A stretch of 64,000 nucleotides of DNA, from contig MKTJ01000037.1 of NCBI GenBank assembly GCA_001898225.1, positions 1-64,000 of the forward strand. The letters run 5' to 3'. The DNA is from Chloroflexi bacterium 54-19 (GTDB lineage: Bacteria > Chloroflexota > Chloroflexia > Chloroheliales > Chloroheliaceae). Both the position numbers and the translations under genes were made by a program. The first letter of the stretch is position 1, and each line of letters starts with the position of its first letter. This document shows, in pieces, positions 16,940 through 25,347 of the stretch. The notes under the pieces were generated by a model, which saw only the letters and a program-made list of their open reading frames with translations, had not been told where the DNA came from and ran no database searches.

Positions 16940-18004
16940 ATGACTTTAAGAACCAAACCGCGCAAAAGAAAAATGACCCGCCGCCAGTTTACCCGGTTGT
17001 TACTGACCGGGGCTATCGGTGGTTCCCTCGTCGTGGCCGAATTGGCTTCCCGCCCGCTCGGCCTCATCAAATGGTTTGGCGTCACTTTCAAACGCATCAG
17101 CCGGGGCTTTGGTAATGCCTCCAAGGTGGCGATTGTCAGCGCGCCTTCCTACGATGTAGACCTCCTGACACCACTCAAAACGGCCTGGGACTTGATTGAC
17201 GCCCCCGTGATTGCGGGCAAAAAAATCGTTATTAAGCCTAACATCATTTACAACCTGCCGGACCGGGCTATTAACACCAACGCCTCGGTAATCGAGGCGG
17301 CTATCCAGTTGTTGCAGGAAAAAGGGGCCAAAGAAATCGTGGTGGCCGAGGGCACTGCTTACCAGCGCGACCTGACCGACCTCCTCTATACCAGCGGTAT
17401 CGCCCCGATGCTCCAACTCCACGGCGTCAACTTTGTGGACCTTAACCACGATGACATTGTCAAGGTACCGAGCAAGGGCGGCTACACCGGGCGCGAATTT
17501 ACCTGGATGCCCAAAACTATTGCCGACGCTGACCTGATTGTTTCGATGCCCAAGATGAAGACCCATCACTGGGCCGGGGCGACTCTCAGCATGAAGAATC
17601 TGTATGGGATTGTGCCCGGCGTGAAATACGGCTGGCCCAAGAATAATTTGCACGTGACCGGTATCGAGGCGAACATTGTCGAGCTTTACGAAACAATGGC
17701 CCCCCAACTGGCTATCGTGGATGGCATTACAGGTATGGAAGAAGACGGCCCGCTCTTTGGCAACAGCCGCAATTCCCAGGTGCTGGTGGTTGGCACCGAC
17801 CTGGTGGCGGTGGACGCGACCTGTTGCCGTCTGATGGGTATCGAACCGGATAGCACCCACGTCAAGCATATCTGGTACGCCGACTGGCTGGGCCTGGGCG
17901 TTATGAACACCGATAAAATCAAAATAGTCGGGGTGCCAATTAATACGGTTCGCCAGGTATACGCTCCGCCGCCAAACCTGGACCAGGAACTCAAACGTTA
18001 TTAG
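16940..18004 (+). CDS. Tat-exported DUF362 protein
   Basis: Protein of 354 aa. The N-terminus has a twin-arginine signal, TRRQFTRLLLTGAIGGSLV, so a folded, possibly cofactor-bearing form would be exported. The DUF362 domain shows the family strings KIVIKPNI, PKMKTHHWAGATLSMKNLYG and VDGITGMEEDGP, which include likely metal or substrate ligands (MKTHHW). DUF362 proteins are often fused to or near ferredoxins, but no CxxCxxC cluster motif is present here. It closes the four-gene operon and is followed by a strong hairpin. Function is unknown. Confidence 0.8.
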   Translation: MTLRTKPRKRKMTRRQFTRLLLTGAIGGSLVVAELASRPLGLIKWFGVTFKRISRGFGNASKVAIVSAPSYDVDLLTPLKTAWDLIDAPVIAGKKIVIKPNIIYNLPDRAINTNASVIEAAIQLLQEKGAKEIVVAEGTAYQRDLTDLLYTSGIAPMLQLHGVNFVDLNHDDIVKVPSKGGYTGREFTWMPKTIADADLIVSMPKMKTHHWAGATLSMKNLYGIVPGVKYGWPKNNLHVTGIEANIVELYETMAPQLAIVDGITGMEEDGPLFGNSRNSQVLVVGTDLVAVDATCCRLMGIEPDSTHVKHIWYADWLGLGVMNTDKIKIVGVPINTVRQVYAPPPNLDQELKRY

Positions 18005-18051
18005 TCCACAGCTGTTAATTGTTTTAGGGGATTTATAACCAGGAATATAAG

Positions 18052-18087
18052 AAGCCGGTAGACCATAAAAGTGGTTTCTACCGGCTT
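18052..18087 (+). terminator. Terminator after the DUF362 gene
   Basis: AAGCCGGTAGA (18052–18062) pairs with TCTACCGGCTT (18077–18087), extended by a partly paired ACCA/TGGT segment. It lies 48 bp after the operon's last stop codon. Confidence 0.7.
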
Positions 18088-18277
18088 TATAACCAGGAAA
18101 GGAGAAAACTGAGGGTTTGGTCTAAAGAATCCGGCCTCCCTGGACCGGTTTCCGCCGATGCCGCCAGCTATTTTTGCCCCAGCCTGGTGTCCTTTCCAGT
18201 CTTACTACTTCTTTTTGCATATGTTATGCCACAAGCTAAACATTCCTTAGACAAATTAAGATAAAATAATAAAATCA

Positions 18278-18308
18278 AAAGCGGCTTCCTTATCCAGGAA
18301 GCCGCTTT
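18278..18308. terminator. Strong bidirectional terminator
   Basis: AAAGCGGCTTCCT (18278–18290) and AGGAAGCCGCTTT (18296–18308) form a perfect 13-bp stem with a 5-nt loop. T-rich runs flank it on both strands, so it could end plus-strand readthrough and any minus-strand transcript from the spacer. Confidence 0.85.
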
Positions 18309-18563
18309 AAACATTTTTTTATATTTTATTTTCGCAAAATGGTTTCAACGGTTTAGGTAACGGTGGAAGTCCTACCGGACTCAACTCGACCAGGCTTATG
18401 CTTGCACAAAATCGCTGCATAAATCCTATCAACTACCGAGTTACGGAAACCGTACCGCTTTCGCCCCACACTCACCGAGTGTCTCAAATGAACCGCCGCC
18501 GCCAAAACTGGCTTTAAAGTCGGGCCCACCGATAATTAAAAGTTCCAGAAGCGGTGTGGGGCT

Positions 18564-18617
18564 TTAAATGTCTTCCTGACGTACACCAAACAGGTCTTGA
18601 GGCTTAATTTTCAACAT
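18564..18617 (-). CDS. Possible 17-residue micro-ORF with perfect Shine-Dalgarno
   Basis: Minus-strand ATG at 18617 opens MLKIKPQDLFGVRQEDI, then TAA. A full AGGAGGT stands 13 nt upstream (plus 18631–18637), and TATAAT occurs on the minus strand at 18659–18664 and 18675–18680. The same frame continues after the TAA for 40 more sense codons to 18441, with a Gly-rich stretch (FGGGGSFETLGECG), so this could be a nonsense-interrupted small gene rather than a 17-aa peptide. The long spacing makes translation uncertain. Confidence 0.3.
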   Translation of the reverse strand: MLKIKPQDLFGVRQEDI

Positions 18618-18831
18618 ATGTTGTCGTTACACCTCCTGTTGTGTAAACGGAGCTAACTATTATACGGAGGAATTATTATAGCAGCATTGAAAAACGCTAC
18701 TGGGAGGAGACTTTTGGGTTTAGCTCCTTTAACCCTCAAGCCCTTATCTGGTTTTATTATGACTCTGCCTTCGGGGTTTGTCAATAGGGTCGCCTAACAT
18801 TATGGTGAGCTACCTTAACACCTGGGCAAAA

Positions 18832-18861
18832 TTGGCGTCTGAATTTTCGGCGTGCTATAAT
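18832..18861 (+). promoter_or_regulatory. Promoter close to the glycosylase start codon
   Basis: TTGGCG (18832–18837) and a perfect TATAAT (18856–18861) with an 18-bp spacer. The predicted start site near 18868 is about 4 nt before the ATG at 18872, which lacks a Shine-Dalgarno, so the mRNA may be leaderless. Confidence 0.55.
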
Positions 18862-18871
18862 TCCCTCCGCC

Positions 18872-19786
18872 ATGAACTACTCGTTTGAATTTGAAAACAG
18901 CCATCTTAATTTGAGTTATACCCTGGAATGCGGCCAGACTTTCCGCTGGAAACGGCTGGACGACGGCTTCTATTACGGTGTCGCCGGGCCTAACTTCGTG
19001 CGGATAAAACAGACCGGCCAACTTTTTCAGGCCGAGTTAGCCAACGATACTGCTCCCGGTGAGGCTGAAGCGGTGGCGAGTTTTCGCCAATATTTTGGTC
19101 TCGACCAGGATTTCGAATACCAGAAAATTACCGCCGACCTGAAGACGGACGACCATATCACGCGGGCCATCAGCCGCTACTATGGTTTGAGGCTGTTAGT
19201 CCAACCGGCCTTCGAAATTCTTATCAGCTTTATCCTATCGGCCAACAACAATATTCCGGCAGTCTCGCGCACGGTCCAGGCTATCAGCAAGAAATATGGC
19301 CAGACCCTGGTGCTGGGGCGTTACCGGGGCTATACCTTCCCCACGCCCGAACAACTGCTGGCCGCCTCCGAGGACGAACTGGCCGGGGAGTTAGGCGCGG
19401 AGTACCGGGCTAAATACATCGTCGAAACCACCCGTAAAATTGCCGAGCAAAATTTTGATTTCGAGCGGTTGCGCGATTTACCCTACGACTGGGCGCACGG
19501 TCAACTAACCGCTTTTCCAGGGGTGGGACGCAACGTGGCCGACTGGGTCTTGCTTTTTGCGCTCGGCAAGCACGAGGCCTTCCCGCTCGACCTGTGGGTG
19601 ACACGGGCGATGGAGACTTTTTATTTCAAAGGGCAGAAGACCCCGCCTCGCGAGATTCATAAGGTCGCGGCGGCCAAGTGGGGCGACCAGGCCGGGTATG
19701 CCAACGAATTTTTGTATATGTTTGCTCGCAACCAGTTGAACAACCAGGGCTACCAATCGCGTAACAACCAGTTGCGCCAGGCCTGA
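18872..19786 (+). CDS. OGG-like HhH-GPD DNA glycosylase lacking the catalytic lysine
   Basis: DNA base-excision glycosylase of 304 aa with the 8-oxoguanine glycosylase layout. The N-terminal beta domain carries LECGQTFRWKR (OGG_N), followed by the HhH-GPD domain with FPGVGRNVADW and PLDLWVTRA. The catalytic Asp is D240. At the position of OGG1 Lys249 (19 residues before the Asp) the codon is AAC, giving N221. Without the lysine it cannot form the usual Schiff base for beta-lyase activity and may be monofunctional, as in AlkA, or have altered specificity. It is transcribed from its own close promoter. Confidence 0.85.
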   Translation: MNYSFEFENSHLNLSYTLECGQTFRWKRLDDGFYYGVAGPNFVRIKQTGQLFQAELANDTAPGEAEAVASFRQYFGLDQDFEYQKITADLKTDDHITRAISRYYGLRLLVQPAFEILISFILSANNNIPAVSRTVQAISKKYGQTLVLGRYRGYTFPTPEQLLAASEDELAGELGAEYRAKYIVETTRKIAEQNFDFERLRDLPYDWAHGQLTAFPGVGRNVADWVLLFALGKHEAFPLDLWVTRAMETFYFKGQKTPPREIHKVAAAKWGDQAGYANEFLYMFARNQLNNQGYQSRNNQLRQA

Positions 19787-19825
19787 CTTTAAAGGATGCT
19801 TTAGTAGATTGTGTAATTTAAAACA

Positions 19826-20860
19826 ATGAATAAAGACAAAGTGGTCGTAAACGGTTACAAAACGATAAGCTGGCTGCTCTGGAAGACCCCCCAGTGGCTC
19901 ACCTATCCCCTGGCGGCAATTGGCGGCGAGGTTTATTACTGGTTGAACCGCAACCACAGCCATTTCGCCGATGTAAATTTGCAAATCGTCCTGGGCGAAC
20001 CGTCCATCAACCGGCGGGTTCGGCAGATTGCCCGGCGCAGTTTTCGCAACTACGTCAAATACATGGTCGATTTTCTGCGCCAACCCCACCTGAGTACCCA
20101 GGAAATTGCCGCGCTGATAACCAGTTCGGGCTGGAATTATATCGAGGAAGCCCAGACTCACGGCAAGGGTGTGATGCTTATCTCGCCCCACTTTGGCAAC
20201 TGGGATGGCGCGGCGGCAGTCGCGACGGCCCACGGTTACAACCTTAGTTCGGTCGCCAAAGATTTCGACCCGCCCGAACTCAACGAATTGCTCCAGGGAG
20301 CGCGCCGGTCCAAGGGTATCAAAATTTACTCGCTAAAAGATTCCATGCGCGGCCTGGTCAGCACCCTCAAAGCCAACGGTATGGTCGTCCTGTTGCTTGA
20401 CTCGCCTTTACAAAATGAAGGTATCGTAGTCAACTTCTTTGGCCGCCCGGTCCGGTTCGCCGCCGGTCCCGGCACCCTGGTCTATATGACCGGGGCCAAA
20501 GTAGTCCTGGGTTATATGGCCCGCCAACCGGGCAATCGCACTTTTTACGGCTGCTGGGAGCCGGTTATCGAGTACGAACTGACCGGGGAACGCGACCACG
20601 ACATCAAAGCGATTACCCAGGGTATCGCCAACGAGGTCGAAAAGCTGGTGCGGCGGCATCCCGACCAGTGGTACATGTTCCACTCAATTTTCTTGAGCGA
20701 CGCCGAATACGCCGAGTACGAAAAACAGCAACAAAGCGGCAAGAAAGCCCGCCGGGCGAAGGCCAATCCCAGAACGACGCAAGAACATGGCGAGGTGAAA
20801 CCGGGCGACGATAAAACCTTGAAGGCGGGACAGTCCGAGGAGAGCAAGAGCAGCCTATGA
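19826..20860 (+). CDS. LpxL/PatA-family lysophospholipid acyltransferase
   Basis: Membrane-associated acyltransferase of 344 aa. The HxxxxD catalytic motif is intact in SPHFGNWDGAAA, H122 and D127. Later strings LLLDSPLQNEGIVVNFFGRP and FAAGPGTLVYMTGAKV match the lauroyl-acyltransferase family, which acylates lipid A precursors in Gram-negatives and phosphatidylinositol mannosides in actinobacteria. The C-terminal ~40 residues are charged and disordered. The last four bases (ATGA) overlap the start of a second, related gene, so the pair is translationally coupled and may act on the same glycolipid. Confidence 0.88.
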   Translation: MNKDKVVVNGYKTISWLLWKTPQWLTYPLAAIGGEVYYWLNRNHSHFADVNLQIVLGEPSINRRVRQIARRSFRNYVKYMVDFLRQPHLSTQEIAALITSSGWNYIEEAQTHGKGVMLISPHFGNWDGAAAVATAHGYNLSSVAKDFDPPELNELLQGARRSKGIKIYSLKDSMRGLVSTLKANGMVVLLLDSPLQNEGIVVNFFGRPVRFAAGPGTLVYMTGAKVVLGYMARQPGNRTFYGCWEPVIEYELTGERDHDIKAITQGIANEVEKLVRRHPDQWYMFHSIFLSDAEYAEYEKQQQSGKKARRAKANPRTTQEHGEVKPGDDKTLKAGQSEESKSSL

Positions 20861-21738
20861 CCGCTTACCGTCTTTTCCTGTGGGGCTCCCGGATAGCGCC
20901 CTACCTGCCCGAACGCCTGACTTTTCTGGTCTGCGACCTGGTGGGGCTTCTTTTCTATCTTCTCGTGCCTGCCAAACGGCGCATTGTGCTGTGCAACCTC
21001 TCGCATGTGCTGGCCGATAAACCGCTAAAAGAACGCAAAAAGGTCGCCCGCAAAATTTTCCAGAACAATATTCGTAATTACTATGACCTGTTCCGGGCTC
21101 ACAAGATTCCAAAGGGAAAACTTGACCGGATGATTACGCTTAATGGCCTGGATAAAGTAATCGAAAAAGCCGCCGAGATGGGCAAAAAAGGGATCATTAT
21201 CTACGCCGCTCATATCGGCAGTTTCAGCCTTTCCGGCCAGGTCTGCACCTACAATAAGGTCGAAATGTTCTTGCTGGTCGAACCGATAAAACCGCCCGAA
21301 CTTTTCAAACTGGTCCGCAAACTGCGCGAGGTTGACCCCGGTTGCCATACTGTCGCCGTTGAAGGCCCCGAAATCCGCCAGATTTTCCGGGCGCTAAACC
21401 AGCCCGGCCAACTGGTTTGTAGCGCGATTGACCGAGACGTAATCGGCAACGGTGTCGAGCAGGATTTTTTCGGCGCGAAAGCCAAATTGCCGCTGGGTAC
21501 CGCCGACCTGGCCGTTCGCACGGGCACACCCGTCGTGCCGGTCCACGTCTACCGCAAGGGCAGCCACTACACGATAGATTTCTTCCCCGAATTGATGTTC
21601 GCCCCTGACAAGACCGCCGACCGGACCGCCGAGGTCGAACGCACCGCCAGCCGGATGCTCCGCGAAATCGAAAAGCTGATTCGCCGAACCCCCGACCAGT
21701 GGGTCGTGCTGCAACCGGTCTGGGACGACTGTCTCTAA
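20857..21738 (+). CDS. Second LpxL/PatA-like acyltransferase with altered catalytic motif
   Basis: Acyltransferase homologue of 293 aa, coupled by a 4-bp overlap to its paralogue. It keeps the family frame: IIIYAAHIGSFSLSG, then SAIDRDVIGNGVEQDFFG and LPLGTADLAVRTGTPVVPVHVYR. The catalytic motif reads H119-IGSF-S124, with Ser where the Asp/Glu of HxxxxD/E should be. The His is retained, so catalysis may persist by another acid, or the protein may be a regulatory or scaffold partner of the first enzyme. A membrane-associated N-terminal segment is likely. Confidence 0.82.
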   Translation: MTAYRLFLWGSRIAPYLPERLTFLVCDLVGLLFYLLVPAKRRIVLCNLSHVLADKPLKERKKVARKIFQNNIRNYYDLFRAHKIPKGKLDRMITLNGLDKVIEKAAEMGKKGIIIYAAHIGSFSLSGQVCTYNKVEMFLLVEPIKPPELFKLVRKLREVDPGCHTVAVEGPEIRQIFRALNQPGQLVCSAIDRDVIGNGVEQDFFGAKAKLPLGTADLAVRTGTPVVPVHVYRKGSHYTIDFFPELMFAPDKTADRTAEVERTASRMLREIEKLIRRTPDQWVVLQPVWDDCL

Positions 21739-21861
21739 AACGAAAACGGCGCCCGGTTGACGTTATAAAGCCGCCTATGCTATCTTTTTGCCTACGAAAC
21801 TTTCAGAGTTAGTAGGCGAATTTTTCCTTTTTAGTTATTCCCCTCAACCAAGGAGTTACCA

Positions 21862-22476
21862 ATGAAATTTCCTCAAATGGCCGGGCGGCCCCAGGTCATC
21901 GAGAAAACCCCCCGTGGCGAAATGGCGATGGACGTCTATACCCGGTTGCTCAAAGACCGCATCATCTGGCTTGGCACCGAAATTGACGCCGAGGTCGCCA
22001 ACGATATTATGGCCCAGCTACTTTTCCTCGAACACGATGACGCCCAGGAAGACATTTTCATGTATATCAACAGCCCCGGCGGCTCGGTCGCCGATGGAAT
22101 GGGCATCTATGACACCATGCAATTTATCCAGCCGGATGTTGTGACGATTTGCGCGGGTGGCGCTTACAGTATGGCGACGGTCTTGCTCTGCGCCGGGGCT
22201 AAAGGCAAACGCTACGCCCTCCCTAACGCGATTATTCACCAGCACCCGGCCCTCTGGCAGGGGTTGGGTGGGGCCAAATCTTCGCCGGACGTCCAGATTC
22301 AGGCTAAGCATCTTTTTGACATCGAAAACCGCATCAAAAAGATTATGGCCTACCACACCGGCCAGCCTTACGAAAAAATCGCCGCCGACCTGGAGCGCGA
22401 CCGTTATTTTACGGCGGAAGAAGCGGTTCAATACGGCCTGATTGATGAGATTCTAACCAAAAATCCGGTTTTGTAA
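21862..22476 (+). CDS. clpP: ATP-dependent Clp protease proteolytic subunit
   Basis: Serine peptidase subunit of 204 aa that forms tetradecamers fed by Clp ATPases. S103 stands in GGAYSMATVLLCAG, D180 in ERDRYFTAEEA, and the His in IIHQHPALW (H128 by ungapped alignment to E. coli H122, though H126 is also there). The GAYSM and HQHP strings differ from the standard GQAASM and IHQP, which suggests a divergent paralogue. No clpX or clpC is adjacent. The ATG has a good ribosome site (aaggag). Confidence 0.93.
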   Translation: MKFPQMAGRPQVIEKTPRGEMAMDVYTRLLKDRIIWLGTEIDAEVANDIMAQLLFLEHDDAQEDIFMYINSPGGSVADGMGIYDTMQFIQPDVVTICAGGAYSMATVLLCAGAKGKRYALPNAIIHQHPALWQGLGGAKSSPDVQIQAKHLFDIENRIKKIMAYHTGQPYEKIAADLERDRYFTAEEAVQYGLIDEILTKNPVL

Positions 22477-22538
22477 GTTCAGAGTTCGGAAATTAAATAA
22501 ATCCGGCCCTGTCAATTTGAGAGCGGGAGGATTCTACA

Positions 22539-24290
22539 ATGCAAGTAGAAGAAAGAACCGGGACGCAGCCGTCCGGTCACACTGCCGGTACCCACACCAT
22601 GAGCTATTCGAGCGGGACCGGCGACATTCCTTTGCTGGGCCTCACGATTGGCGACATGTTCGACCAGACCGTGGCGAACTATCCCGATAACGACGCCCTG
22701 ATTTCACGCCACCAGAATATCCGGTTAACTTATAGCCAGCTACAGGTCGAGGTAAACCGCTTCGCCAGGGGTTTGATGAAACTGGGGCTTGAAAAAGGGG
22801 AGCGCATCGGTATCTGGTCGCCCAATAATTTCGAGTGGGTTGTCACCCAGTTTGCCACCAGCAAAATCGGCACTATCCTGGTCAATATTAACCCGGCCTA
22901 TCGCCTGAACGAACTGGAATACGCTCTGCGCCAGTCGGGTTGTACCGCCGTTATTATCTCGCCGCAGTTCAAAACCTCGAATTATACCCAGATGGTTAAC
23001 GACCTCTGCCCGGAGCTAAAAGACGCCCAACCGGGCCAGCTTCAGGCCGCGAAATTCCCCGACCTGCGGACGGTTATCCGGCTCGGCCAGGAAAGAGCGC
23101 CCGGCATGTTCGCCTGGGGCGACATTATGGAGATGGCCGAAGGCGTGAGCGAACAGGAGTTAGCCGACCGCCAGCGGGACCAGGAGTTCGACGACCCCAT
23201 TAACATCCAGTACACCAGCGGCACGACCGGTTTCCCCAAAGGGGCAACCCTGACCCACCACAACATTTTGAATAACGGCTATTTCGTGGCCGAACTGCAA
23301 AATATCACCGATAAAGACAAGATTTGTATCCCGGTGCCGCTCTACCACTGCTTTGGCATGGTCATGGGCAACCTCGGCTGCATCACTCACGGCGCGGCGA
23401 TGGTCTACCCGGACGAAGCCTTCGCGCCGCTGGCGGTCTTGCAGACGGTCCAGGAGGAAAAATGCACCTCTCTTTACGGGGTGCCGACCATGTTTATCGC
23501 CGAGTTGGACCATCCCGATTTCAGCAAGTTTGACCTGTCTTCCCTGCGGACCGGGGTAATGGCGGGGTCGCCCTGCCCGGTGGAAGTCATGAAAAAGGTT
23601 CAGAGCCTGATGAACATGAAAGACGTGGAAATCTGCTACGGCATGACCGAGACCAGCCCGGTTAGCACCCAGACCAAAATCGGGACGCCGCTCGAAAAAC
23701 AGGTTTCGACGGTCGGGCAGGTATCGCCACACGTTGAAGTAAAAATCGTGGATCCGGCGACCGGCAAGGTTGTGCCTATCGGTCAGACCGGCGAATTATG
23801 CACGCGCGGTTACAGCGTGATGACGGGCTACTGGAACAACCCGGACGCCACCAGGTCAGCGATTGACGCAGCTCACTGGATGCATACGGGCGACCTTGCC
23901 ACGATGGACGACGAGGGCTATGTCAATATCGTGGGCCGCATCAAAGATATGATTATCCGGGGTGGTGAGAACGTCTACCCGCGTGAGGTCGAAGAGTTCC
24001 TCTACCAGCACCCCAAAATCTCGGACGTACAGGTCATCGGTGTCCCCGACCCGAAGTACGGCGAGGAAATCATGGCCTGGGTGAAGTTGAAGGCGGGCGA
24101 AACGGCGACCGAGGAAGAACTCAAGGCTTTTTGCAAAGGCCAGATTGCCCATTTCAAAGTGCCGCGTTACTTCAAGTTTACCGATAACTTCCCGATGACC
24201 GTTACGGGCAAAATCCAGAAATTCCTGATGCGCCAGCAGTCGGTCAAAGAGCTTGGCCTGGAAGCCGCCGCCAACCAGAAGATGGCTTAA
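22539..24290 (+). CDS. AMP-binding fatty-acyl-CoA synthetase
   Basis: ATP-dependent acyl-CoA ligase of 583 aa that activates a carboxylic acid, probably a fatty acid, to its CoA thioester. The P-loop-like motif [16 protein letters not shown] is at about residues 225–240, followed by [10 protein letters not shown] (about 367), [23 protein letters not shown] and a C-terminal Lys in [10 protein letters not shown]. Overall it resembles the ACSF2/FadD-like group. A purine-rich ribosome site (gggagga) precedes the ATG. It follows clpP by about 60 bp. Substrate chain length cannot be read from the sequence. Confidence 0.92.
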   Translation: MQVEERTGTQPSGHTAGTHTMSYSSGTGDIPLLGLTIGDMFDQTVANYPDNDALISRHQNIRLTYSQLQVEVNRFARGLMKLGLEKGERIGIWSPNNFEWVVTQFATSKIGTILVNINPAYRLNELEYALRQSGCTAVIISPQFKTSNYTQMVNDLCPELKDAQPGQLQAAKFPDLRTVIRLGQERAPGMFAWGDIMEMAEGVSEQELADRQRDQEFDDPINIQYTSGTTGFPKGATLTHHNILNNGYFVAELQNITDKDKICIPVPLYHCFGMVMGNLGCITHGAAMVYPDEAFAPLAVLQTVQEEKCTSLYGVPTMFIAELDHPDFSKFDLSSLRTGVMAGSPCPVEVMKKVQSLMNMKDVEICYGMTETSPVSTQTKIGTPLEKQVSTVGQVSPHVEVKIVDPATGKVVPIGQTGELCTRGYSVMTGYWNNPDATRSAIDAAHWMHTGDLATMDDEGYVNIVGRIKDMIIRGGENVYPREVEEFLYQHPKISDVQVIGVPDPKYGEEIMAWVKLKAGETATEEELKAFCKGQIAHFKVPRYFKFTDNFPMTVTGKIQKFLMRQQSVKELGLEAAANQKMA

Positions 24291-24321
24291 TTACAGGTCG
24301 TTTTCTATTCAAAATAGTTGT

Positions 24322-24354
24322 AAAAATCCCGGTTCAGGAATGGACCGGGGTTTT
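24322..24354 (+). terminator. Terminator after the acyl-CoA synthetase gene
   Basis: AAAATCCCGGT pairs with ACCGGGGTTTT (one T·G pair) across a short loop, followed by ctcgttt. It lies about 30 bp after the stop codon. Confidence 0.75.
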
Positions 24355-24438
24355 CTCGTTTGCACTATCTCCGCCTAAAATGAATATTTCAGTCAAATTT
24401 ACCTTTATTGAAAACTTAAAATTGGTTTGGGTAGTCAA

Positions 24439-25326
24439 ATGAGCAATATTGAAAATTTAGGTCAGGATTTAAGTACCAACGACACCAGTAATAAGCGAAT
24501 GGCTATTGAAGCATTGGAAAAAATCGGCACTCTTGAAGCAGGTTTATTAATAATAAAGGCGTTAGAAGATGGCGACCAAATGATTAGAAGGTTTGCCGTA
24601 AAAGCTTTAAGCAACCTCAAAATAAAAGAAGCTGAACCCTATTTCGTAAAACTCTTAAAGGAGGATAGCATTAAAGGTTACGATATGATTTTTGGTATAA
24701 CCGGAGTAGCGACAAAAGAGACCGTAAATGAGTTGATTCAAGGTTTGGACAATCTAAATCTCGTTATACGTCGAAATATAGTTAGTGCATTGGGAAAATT
24801 AGGGGACAAAAGGGCTGTGGGTTCATTGACAGAGCTAATTTCAGATAAAAATGAACATGTTCGTTCTTGGGCTGGGTTTGCCCTGGGTGAAATCGGTTCG
24901 GAAGAATCCTATCAAACTTTATTACCTTTGTTAAAGGATGAATCAATACATGTCAGATGTTCGGTTGTAAATGCCTTAGCTAAGTTAAAAAACCCTGGCG
25001 TTTATGAGAATCTTGTCGAAATGCTAAATGACCCGGAACTTGAAGTAGTTTGCCAGACAGCGATTGCCTTAGGAGAATATGGAGATAAAAGGGCCGTAAT
25101 ACCTCTGGTAGATTTACTGCTCAAAGAGGTTATATTTAATACCGATGCAGATAAACGTGGAGCGGCGGCGATAGGACTTGGGTTTTTAGGCGATGCACAA
25201 GCACTTGAGGCTTTAAGGAGAGTCTACAACGATAGATATTTTATTGATAGTTATGGCAAAGATATTAAACCATTGATTCTCGATGCCATAAACGACATTG
25301 AGCAAAATATTGATGACATCGATTGA
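24439..25326 (+). CDS. HEAT/PBS-lyase-type repeat protein, AT-rich
   Basis: Soluble alpha-solenoid protein of 295 aa. I start at the ATG at 24439 (MSNIENLGQDL); an in-frame TTG at 24427 is weaker. Repeats of about 31 residues recur with the pattern …VI…..ALG.LGD.RAV..L..L…, as in NIVSALGKLGDKRAVGSL, GFALGEIGSEESYQTL and AIALGEYGDKRAVIPL. Such solenoids bind partner proteins and have no enzymatic activity of their own. Codon use is visibly AT-rich compared with both neighbours, which suggests recent acquisition. Nothing around it indicates a partner. Confidence 0.82.
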   Translation: MSNIENLGQDLSTNDTSNKRMAIEALEKIGTLEAGLLIIKALEDGDQMIRRFAVKALSNLKIKEAEPYFVKLLKEDSIKGYDMIFGITGVATKETVNELIQGLDNLNLVIRRNIVSALGKLGDKRAVGSLTELISDKNEHVRSWAGFALGEIGSEESYQTLLPLLKDESIHVRCSVVNALAKLKNPGVYENLVEMLNDPELEVVCQTAIALGEYGDKRAVIPLVDLLLKEVIFNTDADKRGAAAIGLGFLGDAQALEALRRVYNDRYFIDSYGKDIKPLILDAINDIEQNIDDID

Positions 25327-25347
25327 AAATAAGGAAAAATTAGGGAA

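Larger units (their letters stand above)
18005..18871. other. 867-bp spacer with two terminators and a possible minus-strand small unit
   Basis: The left part holds two terminator hairpins (18052–18087 and 18278–18308) and a direct repeat TTTATAACCAGGAA at 18032–18045 and 18086–18099 that flanks the first hairpin. From about 18345 to 18665 the minus strand has TATAAT-like boxes, an AGGAGGT site, a micro-ORF and several short stems (for example ACACTC/GAGTGT around 18470), so it may be a small peptide gene or a structured RNA. No tRNA, tmRNA or RNase P RNA signature was recognised. Confidence 0.5.

Noticed and set aside
18345..18640. tmRNA, RNase P RNA or tRNA in the spacer
   Set aside because: No T-loop sequence, no CCA-type end and no RNase P core motif could be found on either strand.
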